A DNA stretch of 8,021 bases, from positions 1 to 8,021 of the forward strand of contig CAKZPJ010000598.1 in assembly GCA_937138955.1 (NCBI GenBank). Reading direction: 5' to 3'. Shown one piece after another: positions 6,557 to 8,021 of this stretch (the first letter of the stretch is position 1; each line of letters opens with the position of its first letter). The notes beneath the pieces are model-generated. The model did not search any database. It saw nothing but the letters and a program-made list of their open reading frames with translations, and had not been told where the DNA came from. The DNA is from an uncultured Flammeovirgaceae bacterium (GTDB lineage Bacteria > Bacteroidota > Bacteroidia > Cytophagales > Cyclobacteriaceae). The position numbers and the translations under genes were made by a program.

Positions 6557-6611
6557 TTGTTGGCGTAATAACGACTAGGACCACCACGATAATGATAATA
6601 GATAAAATCAT
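6549..6611 (-). CDS. Branched-chain amino acid leader peptide (attenuator peptide)
   Basis: The minus-strand frame from ATG 6611-6609 to TGA 6551-6549 encodes [20 protein letters not shown], 20 residues. Six are Ile, five Val and two Leu, including an unbroken Ile/Val/Leu run from residue 5 to 15. This composition matches the logic of the enterobacterial ilv leader peptides. It lies upstream of ilvD, and its stop codon sits in the antiterminator strand. Ribosomes slowed by low charged Ile-, Val- or Leu-tRNA would favour read-through into ilvD-ilvB-ilvN-ilvC. By geometry, stalls at codons 5-15 leave the antiterminator exposed, whereas stalls at the Thr codons 16-19 would cover it, so threonine is unlikely to be sensed. 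No Shine-Dalgarno is visible, as is usual in Bacteroidota. It was found by translating the spacer directly. Confidence 0.9.
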   Translation of the reverse strand: MILSIIIIVVVLVVITPTTG

Positions 6612-6632
6612 TAGATATCAAAATTGAAGCAT

Positions 6633-6663
6633 TAAACATACAGAGTGTTCGTGAATATTGCAA
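6633..6663 (-). promoter_or_regulatory. Candidate promoter for the attenuated ilv transcript
   Basis: On the minus strand TTG (6663-6661, in AGTTGC) is followed after exactly 20 bases by TATGTTTA (6640-6633). This differs from the Bacteroidota -7 consensus TAnnTTTG only at the last base. A start a few bases downstream would leave a leader of roughly 15-20 bases before the leader peptide ATG at 6611. Its position, after leuB and before the leader, is where an ilv promoter would be expected. A second, weaker -7-like box, CAATTTTG, lies a little further downstream without a good partner. Confidence 0.4.
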
Positions 6664-6675
6664 CTTTTAAAAGTT
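6662..6675. repeat. Perfect AT-rich palindrome after leuB
   Basis: AACTTTTAAAAGTT is a perfect 14-base palindrome starting 2 bases after the leuB stop codon. It overlaps the putative -33 element of the ilv promoter. It could be a binding site for a dimeric regulator, or a chance AT-rich match; it has no loop or T tract suited to a terminator. Confidence 0.45.
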
Positions 6676-6677
6676 TT

Positions 6678-7760
6678 TTATGCATTCACGCGATTGCTGG
6701 CGTATACCAACGTGGCAATTTTATCTCCCACCTCTTCGGTTGAAAGCGGGTTGTCATGGTTAATATCTTCCGTTACTTCGCCATTGTCTAGCACTTGCTG
6801 TACTGCCGCTTTAATAGCATTACTTTCTTCTACCATATTGAAGGCATAATTTAGTAGCATGGCTGCAGATAAGATTGCCCCAATAGGGTTGGCCCGCAGT
6901 TGACCCGCTACTTCCGGATATGAGCCGTGAATGGGTTCAAAAAGAGCAACTTTTTCACCTACCGAAGCCGAGGGTAGCATTCCAAGCGAGCCGGTAATAA
7001 CCGAGGCAGCATCGGTCAGGATATCTCCGAACATATTTTCGGTAAGCACTACATCAAATACACTGGGATTTTGGATCAGCTTCATGGCAGCATTGTCAAT
7101 GTACATGTAGCTCAGTTTAATTTCAGGAAAGTCTTGGCTGTATTCCCGTACGGTTTCCCGCCACAGGCGCGAAGTAGCCAATACGTTAGCTTTATCTACC
7201 AAAGTCACTTTCTTCTTTCGCTTCATGGCAGCTTCAAAAGCCAATTTTGTGATGCACTGGATTTCCTCCTTGCTGTAGATGCAAGTGTCAAAAGCCACAT
7301 CCCCACTTTCATTACGGCCTCGGGGTTCGCCAAAATAAATACCTCCGGTCAGCTCTCGAAATACTACAAAATCTACCCCTTCTATAATATTCGCTTTTAA
7401 CGGCGATATTTCACTGATTGCCGGATAGCTTTTGATGGGCCGCACATTGCTATACAAGCCTAGTTTTTTTCGCATAGCCAGAAGCCCTTGCTCTGGACGA
7501 ACTTTGGCGTTAGGATCGTTATCGTACTTAGGATGACCAATTGCCCCAAAAAGGATAGCATCGGCTTTGAGACATAGCTTCTCGGTCGCTTTGGGAAAAG
7601 GGTTGCCGGTTTTGTCAATCGCAGCCGCTCCTACTAAGCCCTCTTCGTAAGTAAACTCATGGCCGAACGCTCGCTCTATGGCTCGTAAAACTTTAAGCGC
7701 TTGTTTGGTTACTTCCGGTCCGATTCCATCTCCGGCTAGTACCGCTATTTTTTTTTTCAT
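6678..7760 (-). CDS. leuB: 3-Isopropylmalate dehydrogenase
   Basis: This 360-residue cytosolic enzyme oxidises and decarboxylates 3-isopropylmalate with NAD+ to give 2-ketoisocaproate, the leucine precursor. Motifs in order are AGDGIGPEV (9-17), RELTGGIYFGEPR (135-147, with catalytic Tyr142), VDKANVL (188-194, with Lys190), and metal ligands Asp222, Asp246 and Asp250 in IDNAAM and ENMFGDILTDAAS. GSLGMLPSAS (257-266) and EPIHGSYPEVAG (275-286) complete the nucleotide-binding region. Length is normal. The start ATG at 7760 gives MKKKIAVLAGDGIG, the standard N-terminus. The Lys3-Ile part is encoded by an A10 run, and an A9 run lies just upstream of the start. It follows leuD by 40 bases and is probably co-transcribed with it. 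The ilv attenuator lies directly downstream and can double as the terminator of the leu transcript. Confidence 0.97.
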   Translation of the reverse strand: MKKKIAVLAGDGIGPEVTKQALKVLRAIERAFGHEFTYEEGLVGAAAIDKTGNPFPKATEKLCLKADAILFGAIGHPKYDNDPNAKVRPEQGLLAMRKKLGLYSNVRPIKSYPAISEISPLKANIIEGVDFVVFRELTGGIYFGEPRGRNESGDVAFDTCIYSKEEIQCITKLAFEAAMKRKKKVTLVDKANVLATSRLWRETVREYSQDFPEIKLSYMYIDNAAMKLIQNPSVFDVVLTENMFGDILTDAASVITGSLGMLPSASVGEKVALFEPIHGSYPEVAGQLRANPIGAILSAAMLLNYAFNMVEESNAIKAAVQQVLDNGEVTEDINHDNPLSTEEVGDKIATLVYASNRVNA

Positions 7761-7774
7761 GATTCTTTTTTTTT
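7748..7774 (-). repeat. Two poly-A tracts flanking the leuB start codon
   Basis: On the minus strand an A9 run (7774-7766) lies 5 bases before the leuB ATG, and an A10 run (7757-7748) begins directly after the ATG and encodes three Lys and the first base of Ile. A perfect palindrome CTCAATTGAG (7775-7784) abuts the upstream tract. A-rich sequence around starts commonly aids initiation in Bacteroidota. The coding A10 run is also a potential slippage site, which would throw leuB out of frame. Confidence 0.6.
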
Positions 7775-7800
7775 CTCAATTGAGCGCGTAAATATAGAAG

Positions 7801-8021
7801 TTAGACTGAATAAAGTGCTTGCGCTTCAAAGTTTTCTATTGCTTCCCGTTGACTTAATAAATAGTCTATATCGTCGTAGCCATTTTCTAAGCAGTACTTT
7901 TTATACGGATTGATATCGAATGATTCGGTCTCACCCGTAGTCAGCAGGGTAATGCTTTGATTAGCCAAATCAACACGAAGCTCAGTATTGGCTTCAACTT
8001 CGTATTGGTTGAAAATTTTTT
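7801..8021 (-). CDS. leuD: 3-Isopropylmalate dehydratase small subunit, C-terminal part
   Basis: This is the last 72 residues plus the stop codon (7803-7801) of an open frame that enters from beyond the window edge. The fragment contains FDINPYKKYCLENGYDDIDY followed by LLSQREAIENFEAQ. This is the characteristic C-terminus of LeuD (form DxNPYKKxCLxxGxDDIDYLL), the small swivelling subunit that works with LeuC to isomerise 2-isopropylmalate to 3-isopropylmalate. The conserved EVEANTELRVDLANQSITLL stretch before it fits the preceding beta strands. Its gene ends 40 bases before leuB, as expected for a leuCDB-type leucine operon whose other members would lie upstream outside the window. The N-terminal half and start are not visible. 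Confidence 0.93.
   Translation of the reverse strand, partial: KIFNQYEVEANTELRVDLANQSITLLTTGETESFDINPYKKYCLENGYDDIDYLLSQREAIENFEAQALYSV

Noticed and set aside
6501..6629. A second short minus-strand frame through the attenuator, from the ATG at 6629, beginning [20 protein letters not shown] and ending IEDIL.
   Set aside because: It is a different frame of the leader region. Its composition is not enriched in Ile/Val/Leu, and its stop is not placed on the antiterminator, whereas the frame from 6611 has a run of 11 Ile/Val/Leu residues and the right stop position.

Overview
The window carries a branched-chain amino acid (Ile/Val/Leu) biosynthesis cluster, almost certainly from a Bacteroidota bacterium and probably a Cytophagales-type marine lineage. 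The reasons are the moderate-to-low G+C, the lack of clear Shine-Dalgarno sequences, promoter-like TTG...TAnnTTTG elements, and a ketol-acid reductoisomerase of the fungal/Bacteroidota-like type. All supported genes lie on the minus strand, so transcription runs from high to low coordinates.

In order of transcription: the C-terminal end of leuD (cut by the window edge at 8021), then leuB. Next is a 193-base leuB-ilvD spacer holding a complete transcription attenuator: a 20-codon leader peptide, an antiterminator arm that overlaps the leader stop codon, and a rho-independent terminator just upstream of ilvD. It is followed by ilvD, ilvB, an unexpected secreted or membrane-anchored HExxH zinc-metallopeptidase-like gene starting 7 bases after ilvB, ilvN and ilvC. 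After a GC-rich palindromic spacer comes the N-terminal end of a SAM-dependent methyltransferase (cut at position 1).

IlvB plus IlvN form acetohydroxyacid synthase, IlvC reduces and isomerises its product, and IlvD dehydrates it to the 2-keto acids of Val and Ile. LeuD and LeuB carry the valine-pathway keto acid onward toward leucine. The attenuator divides the cluster: leuDB lie upstream of it and the five-gene ilvD-ilvB-peptidase-ilvN-ilvC block lies downstream. The leader [20 protein letters not shown] has 13 Ile/Val/Leu residues out of 20, so translation of these codons would sense charged Ile, Val and Leu tRNAs.

The strongest observations are the attenuator, which is too short for ordinary gene calling and also corrects the ilvD start to the second ATG at 6484, and the metallopeptidase-like gene separating the two subunit genes of acetohydroxyacid synthase. 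Smaller items are imperfect palindromes on both sides of ilvC, a short tandem repeat before ilvB, and two long poly-A tracts around the leuB start codon. No stretch over 300 bases lacks a gene. No tRNA, rRNA, CRISPR array or insertion sequence was seen.
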